Positions 23,863 through 35,490 of a stretch of DNA of 64,000 nucleotides are shown here, piece by piece. Under the pieces are notes generated by a model, which was not told where the DNA came from, ran no database searches, and saw only the letters and a list, made by a program, of their open reading frames with translations. The position numbers and the translations under genes were made by a program. Positions within the stretch are counted from its first letter, which is position 1. The number at the start of each line of letters is the position of its first letter. Location of the stretch: the NCBI RefSeq assembly GCF_026151205.1, contig NC_087081.1, positions 10,107,113-10,171,112 of the forward strand, written 5' to 3'. The stretch is from Bolinopsis microptera. Its lineage: Eukaryota; Ctenophora; Tentaculata; Lobata; Bolinopsidae.

Positions 23863-26250
23863 TATATGGACACGTTCATTGAAGTTTGAGGAAATTGGTA
23901 AATTTCTAAAACAGCGTTTTTGACGATAGTGGTTTAATTTTAACATATATTAATCTAGCGTGTTCATAAGTTCTGAACATTAGCCACGTGACCCATACTC
24001 CCATATGCACTGCTCAAAAATAAAATGTATTGCCTTTAGGCACTATTATGTAAAGAATGTCACATTTTTGTGACATTGTTTACCATAGCTGCCCAATTAG
24101 CATTTTTTGGTCTAAAATATAGTAGATTAGGTCAATCTAACAATTATGATACAATGTAGGCCTAAAGGGCAGTGATCGAACGGCTTTAAGGCAACATTTC
24201 GTAAACTTTGTCACACTCAGAATACGAGACCTCTTTTCTACTGTGAGGTGTCCTCAAAACCCTTTCAACTCATTATTTGATAGTTCTTCTGCCAATCATA
24301 GCCATAAAATATGTTGTTTTGAAAAGTTAACAAATACATGCACTTGGCTATTGGGAAATGATGTAAATTCTGTCACATTATATGGAATTTGAAATTCTGG
24401 GTGAATTTCCGAAATCATTTATATCTGATTTTGGTTTGGAAGGCGGGAAAACTCTATATATGAGGACGATACACGGATACAGTTGATTGAAGTATAGGGC
24501 AGTTGATGTAAACATCGTCACAAAATGATACGAAATCGTAAATGGACACGTTCATGTTGAAGTTTAAGGATATTGGTAAACCAAAAAATATAGCGTGTTC
24601 AGAAGTTCTGGACATTAGCCACGTGACCCATACTTCCATATACACGGCTCAGAAATACAATTTATTGTTTTTAGGCACTATAATGTAAAAAATGTCACAT
24701 TTTTGTGACTGTGTTAACCATAGCTGCCCAATTAGCATTTTTTGGTTTAAAATATAGTAGATTAGGTCATTCTAACAATTTACAATTATGATACAACATT
24801 TGGCTAAAGGGCAGGGATCGAACGGTTTTAAGGCAATATTTCGTAAACTTTGTCACACTCAGAATACGATACCTCTTTTCTACTGTGAGGTGTCCTCAAA
24901 ACCCTTTCAACTCATTATTTGATGGTTCTTCTACCAATCATAGCCCTAAAATATGTTGTTTTGAAAAGTTAGCAAATACATGCACTTATTGGGAAATGAT
25001 GTAAATTCTGTCACATTATATGGAATTTAAAATTCTGGGTGAATTGCCGAAATCATTTATATCTGATTTTGGTTTGGAAGGCGGGAAAACTGTATATAAG
25101 GACGATGCACGGATAGAGCTGATTCAAGTTAAGGGCAGTTGATGTAAAAATTGTCACAATAATAATAAGGGCAGTTGATATGAAAAAAAATCTATCTAAC
25201 TAATGCAATGGCTGATGTGACGAAATTTACATTTCTTGACCCTATTTTGAAGAAACATGCCTCGATTAGAATTCAATATTCTTCCAGGAATTATTAGTAG
25301 GTTATTATTCAGCAAATCAGAACTCAAGTTTAACAATTCTGAGTTTAATTTTACTAAGTTACCGAGATGTGACGAAATTTACATTTCTTGCCCCTATTTT
25401 GAAGAATCATACATCAATTAGTATATAATGTCACTTTATCACCATCACTATGTCGATAAATTAGTTATTTTGCCAACACGGAGCAAATAAAGTTGTAATA
25501 TTTTTTTTGTGACGAAATTTACAAATTTTTACCCTGTTCAGGTGTTGAAATTTATCCAATGTTAACATATCACTGCCATATAATAATTTATATGACCGGC
25601 GTATGGTTGAAATATTGTTAATTGATTCATAGTACGTAATATAGGGTGTTTAAGTTGGTATACTAATATTTACTCAATTTCACACATGTTGAGATATCAT
25701 ACAAATTTATGTGACTAAATTTACCTATTTCTGCCTTCTGTATTTGTATTTGCCTATAACAATGAAATATGTGAACAATTCCAAACACATTCAGCTCACA
25801 AAATAATGCTAGACTATTCGGCATTTCTTGTCAGGATGTCATAAACATCCCTCATATAAATTTCTTAAATGTGTGACGGAGTTTACATGGTGCTACCATT
25901 TAAGGAAAAAAGTCGCTAAATATGTAGATAATAGTCATATACAGCTACTCTATGAATTGGAAATTCGAAAATTTGGTCAAACACGGCAACAAGGGGTCCA
26001 TATAAACTCCGTCACGTTTTTATAGTGTGACAAAGTTTACAACTCACTGCCGGCCGCATTTAAGCGATATCTTATCGTCTGATAAAGATATCGTTATGCG
26101 ACAAAGTTTATCTAGAGGATGAAACGATTATCTTAGGGTTAGAGGGTTTATATAGTTTCATAGTGTGACACATTTTACATCATCGTGCCATTCAGTAAGG
26201 TCACTAATATTTACCAATATCCTCAAACTTCAATGAACGTGTCCATATAT
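23863..26250. mobile_element. 2.4 kb inverted-repeat element with about 19 GTGAC-N4-TTTAC dyads
   Basis: Ends are inverted copies of a block starting TATATGGACACGTTCATTGA (left 23863-23903, right about 26208-26250). The left half is a tandem duplication of about 670 bp (23869-24540 and 24541-25190). Throughout, the dyad GTGAC-N4-TTTAC recurs every 140-200 bp. It is read as GTAAA-N4-GTCAC at 24049, 24201, 24361, 24508, 24685, 24843, 25001 and 25144. It is read in the opposite sense at 25217, 25369, 25509, 25711, 25873, 26027 and 26165, with extra copies at 24070, 24704, 26001 and 26098. The main orientation flips near the middle. No transposase frame is seen. The superfamily is unknown. A fragment of the same family is at 46620-46755. 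Confidence 0.75.
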
Positions 26251-27240
26251 AATTATTGAACTGTGACGAACATGAAGCTAACATTGAAAAAAAATGAGAA
26301 GGTTATGTCCAATGTTGTTCAACATCAACATGGGTCATGACACGTATCTATTATATATATTATAATCGTATATATTATATATATATCTATATATGATCTA
26401 TAATAAGACAATAATATGTCTAATCGTGTAGTAATTCCAATCTTGTCTTAATTACAATCTTGTTTTTATAAGTATAACGGTATAAAAAATAAAGCAGGAA
26501 AAATGTCTACAATCTCTTTGGTGGCTTTGCTTCTCACAGTGACTGCAGCAAGGACAGCTAGCTGTATTACCACGAACCTCTGATATAGATAGCTACAAAG
26601 TTCTACTGAAGGACATGAGCCCCAGGGCCCAGACTCTCTGTATCCAAGGGTTCTAAGTTGCTCTGGGATACACTTCGAGTGGTAGCAACGTATCTGCGCA
26701 GTGTTGATGCCAGTGATTGTGAAGCGCTGAAAGAATACCTTGAAGAGGAGGATTTGGATGAGAAGAAATCTGCTGACGAAGAAGTCAAAGATGGCTTGAT
26801 CTCTAAAGCTGATTTTTTTATTGAAATCTTTCAATTATTATCATCAGAATTTATTACAATATCAATGTTGTATAGAATTTCTAAAAATGGACTAGAGAAA
26901 CCAAAAAATGCCTTGACAAGTGTTCAGCGATGATAACAATCAGGGGACACCAATACACCCAAATAACCAAACAAAAGGCCTCGAGAGACCTGATGAAAAG
27001 TCGAGCAATTACATTGGGCCCCAAGTGCAGAAGGAGAAAAATGGGCAAATAATCTGAGCTGTGAACTTAGGAGGCATTTCTAGGTTTTTAAGAATAATTG
27101 CCACAACCCAAAAATTCTCAATTACAATTGGCTGATTTGTAATATTTCCAAGGAATGAAGTTTTAACGATAAAATTTAAATAATTGAATATAAAAGACTA
27201 AATCAAAATTGTATCCGAATAAAGCAAAAATGCGTGATGA
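26251..27240. other. AT-rich region with one unrecognised open frame
   Basis: A TA-rich stretch (26345-26410) is followed by a plus-strand frame at 26658-26933, described separately. Nothing else is recognised. Confidence 0.4.
26658..26933 (+). CDS. Unrecognised 91-aa open frame, possibly an exon or pseudogene remnant
   Basis: Reads LLWDTLRVVATYL, then an acidic stretch (EALKEYLEEEDLDEKKSADE) and a hydrophobic segment (FFIEIFQLLSSEFI). Base composition is more codon-like than the surroundings. No family was recognised, no clear splice sites were found, and an antisense frame overlaps it. It may be a fragment of a degraded gene. Confidence 0.25.
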   Translation: MLWDTLRVVATYLRSVDASDCEALKEYLEEEDLDEKKSADEEVKDGLISKADFFIEIFQLLSSEFITISMLYRISKNGLEKPKNALTSVQR

Positions 27241-27282
27241 GTACCTCAAAAAAAATAAAAACAAAAATAATAGAGAAATACA

Positions 27283-29679
27283 CTACCCGTAGTCAGGAGA
27301 AAAAGAATTGTCAGGATCTGAACTAGGGTCAATATCTACAGATGCAGTACAAACATGTTCCTTCCAGATGTGTTTAATAAGTTCTGTTTTAAACACACCA
27401 GGTCTGATAATCTCTCGAAGGGAAAGAGGAAGTCGGTTCCAAGTGAGATGAGCTCGATAAAAGTAAGATTTAGATATAGCTGAGCCAGGTGGAATTGAAG
27501 ATATTACTGATAAGTGATCAAGATGTGAGCTTCTCAGTCGGCTTGACCCGGAGAAGAAAGTAAGGTACTGAGGCAGAGTGGTGCATGGGTGGTATTGATG
27601 CACTAGGGAATGAAAGAACTTGAGATCATGGTAATCAAACCTGTACTTTAGGGGCAGAATATTTAACTGTTTACAATGGGCATTATAGATTTCCTCTACA
27701 CTATAGCTTACACCGTAATCATTACGAATCCATTTGAGGGCCCTTTTCTGCAATCCTTCAAGCCTATTGATAGTGCTACTGGACGCTGGTCGCCAAATGA
27801 TGGGACAGTGTTCGAATATTGAGCGTACAAGAGTAAGATACAAGACTCTTCTCTTGTTCAGATCATTAATAAAATGACAATTTCTCTTAAGCATGCCAAA
27901 TTTTTGGTTAGCTTTACCATATAGAGCATCGGCCTGGCTATTAAAATTTAGATTAGACGTCATGATTATGCCTAAATCTTTTTCAGAATCTGTATAATCA
28001 AGAAGAGTTTGGCCCATAGAGTAAGTGTAACGTGTAAATGGTAAAATGCCATCTAAGGGAGACCACCTCTTAAGTATACCTAAGACCTTACATTTATCAG
28101 GATGAAACTTCATCTTATTAGTTCTTGCCCATGTCATGAGATAATTAATATCGCTTTGAAGTATATGGTGGTCTTCCTCTTGGGATATCTCTCTCCACAT
28201 TTTAGTATCATCAGCGTATAAAAGGATATTAGTGCCCTGAGAAAGTCCAGAATATATATCATTTATGAAAAGAACAAAAAGTGTTGGTCCGATTATTGAC
28301 CCTTGAGGAACACCTGACAACACCGGTAAGGTTGCAGAGATAGCCCCATTAACAACTACACATTGCTGACGTCCGGAGAGGTAACTTTTCATAAATTGGA
28401 GAAGCATTCCATCGATGTTATAATAAAATTTTAGCTTGTATAGTATTAAGTCGTGGTTAACGGAATCGAATGCTTTGGCAAAATCGAAGTAAACAATATC
28501 AGATCTAATGTTCTTGTTAAGAGAGAGGGATAGGCTATCGCAGAATTCAACCATCTGAGTTGCACAAGATTTGTGAGGCAGGAAACCATGTTGACGAGGA
28601 TCAATTTTACCATAACATCTACTCAAAAGTTCATCTCGAATAATTCTTTCCATGACTTTCATAACTAAGCTAGTCAAAGATATTGGCCTATAATTCTTAA
28701 TGTCATTCTTGGAGCCTTTCTTGTGTACTGGAACAACAATTGCATATTTCCAATTTGAAGGTAGGAAGCCGGATACATAGCACTTTGTGAAAAGAATCTC
28801 CAGTGCTGGGGCTAACGTAAAGGCACATTTTTTAAGAACTTCACCATGGATTTTATCCGGTCCCATAGCTTTTCTAGTATTCAAATTCTTGAGAATATCT
28901 ACTATCCTAGACGAACTGAAAAGGGTAGATACATAATCAATATCATCCTGTGTGAGTGTGTTATCAACATGTACATCATAATCACTAGGCGATGAGAACT
29001 GTTGATGAAAAAAGGTATTAAATACGTTTGCTTGGTCAGAATGATCACTTTTGTGTACATCTTCTAGGTGAATTTGTTCATGTATGCGAGTATTCTTAGA
29101 TGTTGCTTTTACATAGGACCAGAATTTCTTTGTAATTAGATTCGAATCATCCTCGTCCTCAAAGCTAGATGCCATCTTATTGGAGGCAATTTTCTTAAAA
29201 TCGCTTCTGCTTTTAGAGAACTTAAAGTACTTCTCAGCCTTGCAGGAAGGGTCCGTGGTTTCTTTATAACTTTTGTGTAGCCTTTCTTTTTCTAGGCAGG
29301 CCTGATGAGACTCAGCGTCAAACCAAGGAGGTTGAGCCCTGCCTCCAATTTTAATCTTTGGAATATGTTCATTGGTTCTTTGCTCTAAAACTTCCTTAAA
29401 CTTGTTCCATGATGTTTCCATATTACCAGTGAACTCTGCCTGCCAGTCAATATCTGCAAGGTCTGCATTAAGTGCATCCCAATTTGCTCTTTTAAAATTT
29501 AAAGATTCCCTCTTTTGCGATTTGATGCGCTTCACCTTTGATTTCAAAGTAAAGGAGACTGCAAAATGGTCGGACTTACATGGAATATTATGTTCTGAAA
29601 TTTTTATATCGGAGATTTTACCAAAACCCATAATCATGGGTAGAGTGGACCGCTGCCAGTGTCTCTCTTTCCCAAACAA
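27283..29679 (-). CDS. LINE ORF2: endonuclease tail plus reverse transcriptase, 5' truncated
   Basis: An uninterrupted frame of about 798 codons encodes a non-LTR reverse transcriptase. The first 50 residues include KSDHFAVSF, the last APE-endonuclease motif (SDH), so most of the endonuclease is missing. RT motifs follow in order: KAMGPDKIHGEVLK; WKYAIVVPVHKKGSKNDIKN with YRPISLTS; RQHGFLPHKSC; VYFDFAKAFDSVNHDLIL (motif A); SGVPQGSIIGPTLFVLFIND (motif B); and LLYADDTKMW, the catalytic YADD of motif C. The C-terminal thumb-like region contains LYLTLVRSIFEHCPIIWRP. The pattern is that of the Jockey/CR1 group. It copies LINE RNA at a nicked target. The frame start is set by truncation (its first codon is TTG, not ATG). 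An inverted duplication of its 5' end lies just beyond (29617-30128). Confidence 0.85.
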   Translation of the reverse strand: MFGKERHWQRSTLPMIMGFGKISDIKISEHNIPCKSDHFAVSFTLKSKVKRIKSQKRESLNFKRANWDALNADLADIDWQAEFTGNMETSWNKFKEVLEQRTNEHIPKIKIGGRAQPPWFDAESHQACLEKERLHKSYKETTDPSCKAEKYFKFSKSRSDFKKIASNKMASSFEDEDDSNLITKKFWSYVKATSKNTRIHEQIHLEDVHKSDHSDQANVFNTFFHQQFSSPSDYDVHVDNTLTQDDIDYVSTLFSSSRIVDILKNLNTRKAMGPDKIHGEVLKKCAFTLAPALEILFTKCYVSGFLPSNWKYAIVVPVHKKGSKNDIKNYRPISLTSLVMKVMERIIRDELLSRCYGKIDPRQHGFLPHKSCATQMVEFCDSLSLSLNKNIRSDIVYFDFAKAFDSVNHDLILYKLKFYYNIDGMLLQFMKSYLSGRQQCVVVNGAISATLPVLSGVPQGSIIGPTLFVLFINDIYSGLSQGTNILLYADDTKMWREISQEEDHHILQSDINYLMTWARTNKMKFHPDKCKVLGILKRWSPLDGILPFTRYTYSMGQTLLDYTDSEKDLGIIMTSNLNFNSQADALYGKANQKFGMLKRNCHFINDLNKRRVLYLTLVRSIFEHCPIIWRPASSSTINRLEGLQKRALKWIRNDYGVSYSVEEIYNAHCKQLNILPLKYRFDYHDLKFFHSLVHQYHPCTTLPQYLTFFSGSSRLRSSHLDHLSVISSIPPGSAISKSYFYRAHLTWNRLPLSLREIIRPGVFKTELIKHIWKEHVCTASVDIDPSSDPDNSFSPDYG

Positions 29680-30128
29680 AAGGAAATGATATTAATTTGA
29701 TTGATCGTTCTCAAATGCAAAATGATACCGAGAATGAAATCGGTCGCTCGCTTTTCCCATTCATTCACGGCTTACGAATTGTATAAATAAGTTTCGATTG
29801 ATTACATCAATCAGATGCTGTAAAAATCTCTTTGGGTTGCGTTCGGGTCGATACCTAGTATTTCGGGGTAAGGGACAAGGGTGGTAGTTATTACTTATTG
29901 AACAAGTTGAAGTTTATTGAATCTTCATTGCCGAGTACAGCTGCCTTTGGGTAGTTCTTCTTAATCTATTATACAATTGTAAATGAATGGGAAAAGCGAG
30001 CGACCGATTTCATTCTCGGTATCATTTTGCATTTGAGAACGGTCAATCAAATTAATATCATTTCCTTTTGTTTGGGAAAGAGAGACACTGGCAGCGGTCC
30101 ACTCTACCCATGATTATGGGTTTTGGTA
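29617..30128. repeat. Inverted duplication at the 5' end of the LINE
   Basis: About 143-bp arms (29624-29767 and 29984-30128) are nearly identical reverse complements, including the words CCATAATCATGGG and GGACCGCTGCCAGTG. One mismatch was noticed. Pairing weakly resumes inside (AATTGTATAA / TTATACAATT). The spacer is about 216 bp. The left arm is part of the LINE frame. Confidence 0.85.
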
Positions 30129-30908
30129 AAATATCATATCTTTTTGATTATAATGTCAGGGTACTTTATAAAGTCGAAATATAAACTGATATCTTCATTA
30201 ATAAGGAGGAAGTTTCAACGATTTCGAAATTTTTCCTTTAAAAACATTTCCTTGTGTTTAGGGAAGCATATCGGTCGATCACTGACTGAATATGCCACTT
30301 AATACTCATTCAAGTTGGCATTAAATTCATATATAATGACATTAAACTGTCGTGGCAAAGCAGAATTTGTTGGAAATCATGAATGAGCAAAATTCTCACC
30401 TTTCGCACGTGCAAACTTTGAGCGGACGTTGCGTGCGCATCCAATACTGAATCGCTGTAAAATTTTGCATGTAATTGTTTTATATATAGCTTGATAAGCA
30501 TGCAAAGTTTCAAAGTATTTCAAGAAGAACTGTAATCACAACGGCACTCTAAAGTTGACAGAAAATGACGAAAACAGCAATTTTCAGTGATTTTAGTAAT
30601 TTTCTATCAATTTGGGCGTGTCCCCACGTGTGCAACTTTTCGATTTTCAACTTTAAAACTAGCCTAATGCACAATTTATACCTATAGGAAGCAGAACTGA
30701 GCTCCACAAGCCAAGGCATGGCCCAACACCAGAGAATACTAAATCGCAAAATTGACGTTTTTATAAAATAATTCTTCAAAAAAGCACAAACTTCAATGAC
30801 GAATATCTTTATGAAGGAGCAAGCTAGAAAAACTTTCCGGTAGATTTTCAGAATGCTTGAACAATTATCTAAGGTGAAAATTTCCTCAGATTTTGAATAA
30901 AATTACTC
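30129..30908. other. AT-rich region, no gene recognised
   Basis: Two minus-strand frames of 67 and 76 aa have no recognisable features. Confidence 0.5.
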
Positions 30909-31154
30909 CTTAATGGTTTAAAATTAATTTTAAAAGTTATTACTTTGTCAAAAATCAAGTTTTAAAAACGGTTAACTTGATGACGTCATCAAGGGGTGTT
31001 TATGACGTCAAATAATTTTTGTATACAATGTAAACTAAAGTGTAAACAATTATTTGCAAGACCTGTGGTCGGAAATGGCTGTATCTTTTATACTTTTGAA
31101 TCTATGGACACTTAAATACAGGCTACAATTGACTGGCAAAGCGTCTATCCCTGA
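30909..31154. repeat. Dispersed repeat copy B, left part
   Basis: Similar to 16594-16850 of copy A. It is interrupted by the LINE at 31163-34918 and resumes at 34927. Confidence 0.8.
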
Positions 31155-31345
31155 ATATGTATATAGAAATTAGAAATTAGAAATTAGAAATTAGAAATTA
31201 GAAATTAGAAAGATCATTACAAAATTACATGTGTCAGATCCCAATCAGTTAAATGAAAGTTATACAACCAAACAATAAAAAGAACATAATATCTTAAATA
31301 AATAATTAAAAGGTTTGAAAGTGTGCACGAAATAAGGATACTAAG

Positions 31346-33606
31346 TCATAGCTTACTTTTAGGAAATCTTTCACGAAATAGATTATAAACAAAATTTCTG
31401 GTCTCCAAAATGTAATCCTCATGAAATAATTTACTGAATTGACTATTTGTGAGTATGTTGTGAAGGTCTGTGCTGTTTCTTTGTCTGATCTCCTTGTAGA
31501 CAGGACATTCTTTAAGCAAATGGACTTCGTCTTCTTTAATGATGTCACTAAACGGGAGCTCGTTCAGGAGGTCTATGGTGATTCTGTCTGAGCTGCAGCA
31601 GAAGTGGCAAGCTCTGTAGAAGATGCTTGAGTTTTTCCAGCCATATCGCCCCGTCTCGATATTAAGTTTGTGGGAGCTTGTCCTCAGCCATGTGGTACAT
31701 CGGGTTTTCTTGTGATTGGGTAGAGACAGGTATGGTTCTAATCCAAAGCTGCTTTTGACTTCGTTGTAGAATGTAAGCTTTTTGTTTTCAAGTCGAGCTT
31801 TTTCCCACTTTTCTTGGAACCAATTTCTCATTCTACTCCGAACGAGTTGGCTGTTCGGCATGGGAACATTCTTCGAGACAATTGTTCGTTTAATTGCTCC
31901 TGGGTCAAATGCGTCGGTCAGCGCTCTCGATGTTCGGAACCAGGTCAGCTCTAGGTTTCTTTGCTCTACAAAAGCATGGCGAACAATCTGTGGTGAGTTT
32001 TTTCTGTCAAGGAGGACGAGCCTGTTGTGGAAGTCAAGAAAGAGCTTACTCAGTTGTATTCCAAGGGGATATCTTCCTGTGTCTCCCCATATCGGGATAT
32101 TTGAAGTTCTCTTGTTGACCCCAGTCGTCCATTTTAGCAGCGAGAGATGCAGGCGCTCGATGCTGTCGTTCGCTAATTGACTGAGTGTGTCTTTGTCAGA
32201 CTGTGTTTTCTTCTGGCAGATGTTGCTGAGAATGTTGGTATAGGGGAGCCACACCTGACTACCGTATGAGACGACAGGAAGTATAAGGGCATCGAAGAGT
32301 TTGAGCACAGCCTCTTTAGAAATTGAGGAGAGATCAACCGTCTTTTTCAGGGAGAAGTATGCTCGAAGTCCTTTGATCCTGAGCTGCTCTTGGTTAAGCT
32401 TCATACTGCCACATATTGTGAAATGAGTACCTAGGTAGCAGTAGCTTTTGACCGAGGGGATTACAATACTTCTGCCGTAGGTAAATGTTTTACTCTCGAG
32501 TAACTGCCTTCCTGAGGGATTGAAGATGATGACCGCAGTTTTCTTAATGTTAACAATCAATCCCCAGTTAGTGCAAAATATGTGGAGTTGGTCAATCATT
32601 AGCTGAAGACTGACCTTGTTAAGGGCTAGCAGGACCAGATCGTCCGCCCAAAGCAGGTGAGTAATCTGTTGGTTGTTGAGTTGGGGACTTTCCACTCCGG
32701 TTAGGGTGTTAATCTGGAGGGAGAGTTCGTAGATATAGCATTTGAAGAGTTCTGGGCTCAAGGGGTGGCCCTGTTCCGTTCCTGCATTAACGTCAAAACA
32801 AGCCGAGAGCTTTTTAACCATTTTAAGCCTTGCTTTTGAGTTTCTGTACATGTATTGGAGCTCCAATACAATAGGCAATCAAAAAACCGCCCCTGCATAC
32901 CAAGCTTATTTAATTTGTACAATAGTGCTTCTCTTGATACCGTGTCGAACGCTTTCTGAAAGTCTACAAAACAGCTGTAGATTCTTTTCCGTTGGACTTT
33001 TACATATTTTTCAATACAGGTGTTAAGTGTGAAAATATGATCAGAGGTTTGTGCCCCCTTGCAAAATCCTCTCTGGTTCTGTGATTCGGGGCAATGTACA
33101 GCTCTGAATTCGAGAAGTCGACTGAGCAAAATATTTGAAAATAACTTGCCTAAATTGCTGCCCACGGCGATTGCTCGATAGTTATCCGGGTCATGTGGAC
33201 AACCTTTTTTGTGGAGAGGGGTAACGATAGTGGTGTTCCAAGGGTATATACCAAACTTAAGACATTCATTAAAGAGTTTTTGAATGAGTTTCACAACTTC
33301 GTCCGTCGATGTTTTGAGGAACTCATTAAGAATTAAGTCGATACCCGCTGCCTTTCCATTTTGTAAGCATTTGATGCCTTTCTTCATTTCTTCCTGGTCG
33401 ATATCTCTGTTAAGGATTTCAGTGTCGATGATGATTTCACTTTCATCATTCAGTTTCACCAATTCGTTAGGTACTGTTTTGGTCTTGTACAGATCTTTAA
33501 AGAATTTATAAAAGTTCTCTATATCGAAGAGGTCAAGTACCGATTCTTCTTTATTGGCATCTTTAAGTTTATTGAAGTCCTTCCATGAGATATGCCCGTC
33601 TTGCAA
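31346..33606 (-). pseudogene. LINE reverse transcriptase region, one frameshift
   Basis: Two overlapping frames (33606-32758 and 32878-31346) encode one RT, split by a frameshift near 32880. The first holds KAAGIDLILNEFLKTS, VTPLHKKGCPHDPDNYRAIA, NQRGFCKGAQTSDHIFTL and CFVDFQKAFDTVSREALLYK (motif A). The second holds AGTEQGHPLSPELFKCYIYE (motif B) and HLLWADDLVLLAL (motif C). The catalytic box is WADD rather than YADD; both aspartates remain. The C-terminal 400 residues include DEVHLLKECPVYKEIR, a Cys-containing motif common in LINE tails. With the endonuclease frame it makes up one original ORF2. I could not assign the clade. Confidence 0.85.
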
Positions 33607-34889
33607 GATGTCTTCATTGATTTCTTTGTAGAATAGGTATTTTTATGCTTGATGAGACGCTTGTATTCCTTTTTCTTAGCGTAGTACTCAATGCGTATAA
33701 CATCGTTTCTAGGCTGTTTTCCGTATTTTCTGGCAAGCTTGTTGACTTCTCGTTTCAGTATAATGCATTTTGCATCGAACCAGCGATTTTTGGCCTGAAT
33801 TCTTGGCTTGCGTTTCTTGGTGATATGATTTTTTCGGGGACCCTCTACATCTTTGTTGATGTCCACAAGGAGTCTGGTTAATCTAAGGTTAAGACTGTGG
33901 ACGTCTTCTTCAGAATGACATACTTCGTCAACAAGGTCAGAGATAGTTTTAAGCGTACTTAGCTTAAGGAGCCTTGCTTTGTATTCTTTTGCTGATTGCT
34001 CACCATTCCACTGCACATTTTCTTGTACATCATCGTAAAGGTTGAGAGCTGATTCTGAGTCTATTATTTTCTGAGTTGATTTCAAAGAGCACAGCAGCGG
34101 CCGATGGTCTGATAGGTCGGAGAGCTCAAGGACTTTGAAATGTTTGATTACATGTCGTGTGTCGTTTGATAATGCCATATAGTCCACAATACTAGTTCCA
34201 TTGTATTGGTGTGACGTCGACTCGCCAAATATGTCACCTAGAGTGGATCCATTTAGGATAGACATATTACAGCTCTGAATTAAGTCTAGGAATTTTTTAC
34301 CCCGGTCATTGATGACAGGGTCCCTGCTTGCTCGTTGTTTGTGGTAAGAAGGGTAGGACTCGATTTGACCTGTTGTGAATTCCTCATTGCAGGGTTGAAC
34401 CGCTTCATCTGCGTTAAGGTTACCTGTTCTTGCGTTGAAGTCCCCAACTAGAAGTATCGCTTTGGTCTTAAGTGACGCAATGAATTCAAGAGTATGCCCC
34501 ATTGTGTCTACATCCGAGCCCAAGGCGAGCTTTTTTATTTTGTAAGATGAGTTGGGAGGAGAGTCATACACATTTATAAGCATTAGGTCCTTGCTGAGCC
34601 CAGTAGCTGTAGTTGAGATATTTACAGCCAAGATGTCTTGTGATTCACACATAATAGGCCTCACAAATTCACTAATAGATCTGTGAACACCGATACAGAG
34701 ACCGCCTGATCGTGAGTCAGACCTTAGTTTGTTAAAACATTTATACTGGGGAAGCTCGACATTCCCTTTTGTTTCTTGGAGGCAGAAAATTAAACTGCTG
34801 GTTAGAGTTCTGGTGAATTCATTTTGATCCGTTTTCTTCCCAAGGGTTTGGTGATTAATGTCGTGAATATTCCAGGAGAGGATCGACAA
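33519..34889 (-). pseudogene. LINE APE endonuclease domain
   Basis: The 456-codon frame starts MSILSWNIHDIN near the element 5' end. APE-type signatures run in order: FCLQETKG, SRSGGLCIGVHRS, LINVYDSPPNSSYK, LVGDFNARTG and LSDHRPLLCSL (about residues 35-280). These residues form the Mg-dependent endonuclease that nicks the target strand. The remaining 170 residues are a basic linker (KKRKPRIQAKNRWFDAKC). Near 33600-33630 the frame leaves the RT reading frame, so one frameshift separates endonuclease from RT in this copy. The start lies close to the 5' end of the element, leaving almost no 5' UTR. Confidence 0.85.
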
Positions 34890-34926
34890 ATCACAGATTT
34901 TGTATTCTACCTCACTATATATGTAT

Positions 34927-35490
34927 CACGACAATCTATCGTAAAACAGGGGTTCTAGAAAACCCATTTCCCGATGCTCCTGAAACCTGAAACTTTTTTT
35001 GCAGTCGATTTGGTCAACGTCTAGACGCCCTGAAAAATTTCAGATCTCTAACTCAATTTTAACATGGTTTTTAAGGCACCTGAATATGGCGATTTTGGGT
35101 TTTTTACCGAATTTCGTATAACACTGCTGGCGAGTATTTTATGCAAATTTCTTTAAAATCTCAACATAACTATTTTTTATTCCTGTCATCTTTGACATCA
35201 AATTAGAATGTTTTGAACTAAAAATAAATCTGCTGAACGACTTCCGATGAGTCTTAATGCCTGGAAAACTCCTGCCGGAGGCCGCCGCTTCGGCCGCCGC
35301 TTCCGGCCGGAGTGCACTCTTCGCGTGCACAAAAGAGGCTTGTAACGTGTACCAAAGGGGGTATAATAGTAAAGGGGGTATAATAGTAAAGGGGGTATAA
35401 TAGTAAAGGGGGTATAATAGTAAATGGGGAACATAGTATACCCACAATAAATGCAACGGTCGTGCTTGCCAGCACTGTGATAAGATGGGG
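34927..35490. repeat. Dispersed repeat copy B, right part, with GC-rich insert
   Basis: Matches 16880-17200 and 19880-20000 of copy A. Between the TGCCTGGAAAAC word and the GGTATAATAG repeats it carries an extra GC-rich piece (about 35272-35340, GGCCGCCGCTTCGGCCGCCG). Confidence 0.8.
35355..35428. repeat. Tandem repeat, 18-bp unit
   Basis: Four copies of AAAGGGGGTATAATAGTA at the 3' side of dispersed repeat copy B. Copy A has one to two degenerate units. Confidence 0.92.

Larger units (their letters stand above)
31163..34918 (-). mobile_element. Nearly complete APE-type LINE, 3.76 kb
   Basis: Minus-strand element carrying endonuclease and RT reading frames. Its 3' end is a 7-bp simple repeat (about seven GAAATTA units at 31166-31212, plus strand). 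The 8-bp direct repeat ATATGTAT at 31155-31162 and 34919-34926 is a plausible target duplication. The insertion splits dispersed repeat copy B, whose other copy (16850-16900) is uninterrupted at the equivalent point. Confidence 0.85.

Noticed and set aside
31782-32180. 132-aa plus-strand frame
   Set aside because: Antisense of the LINE reverse transcriptase.
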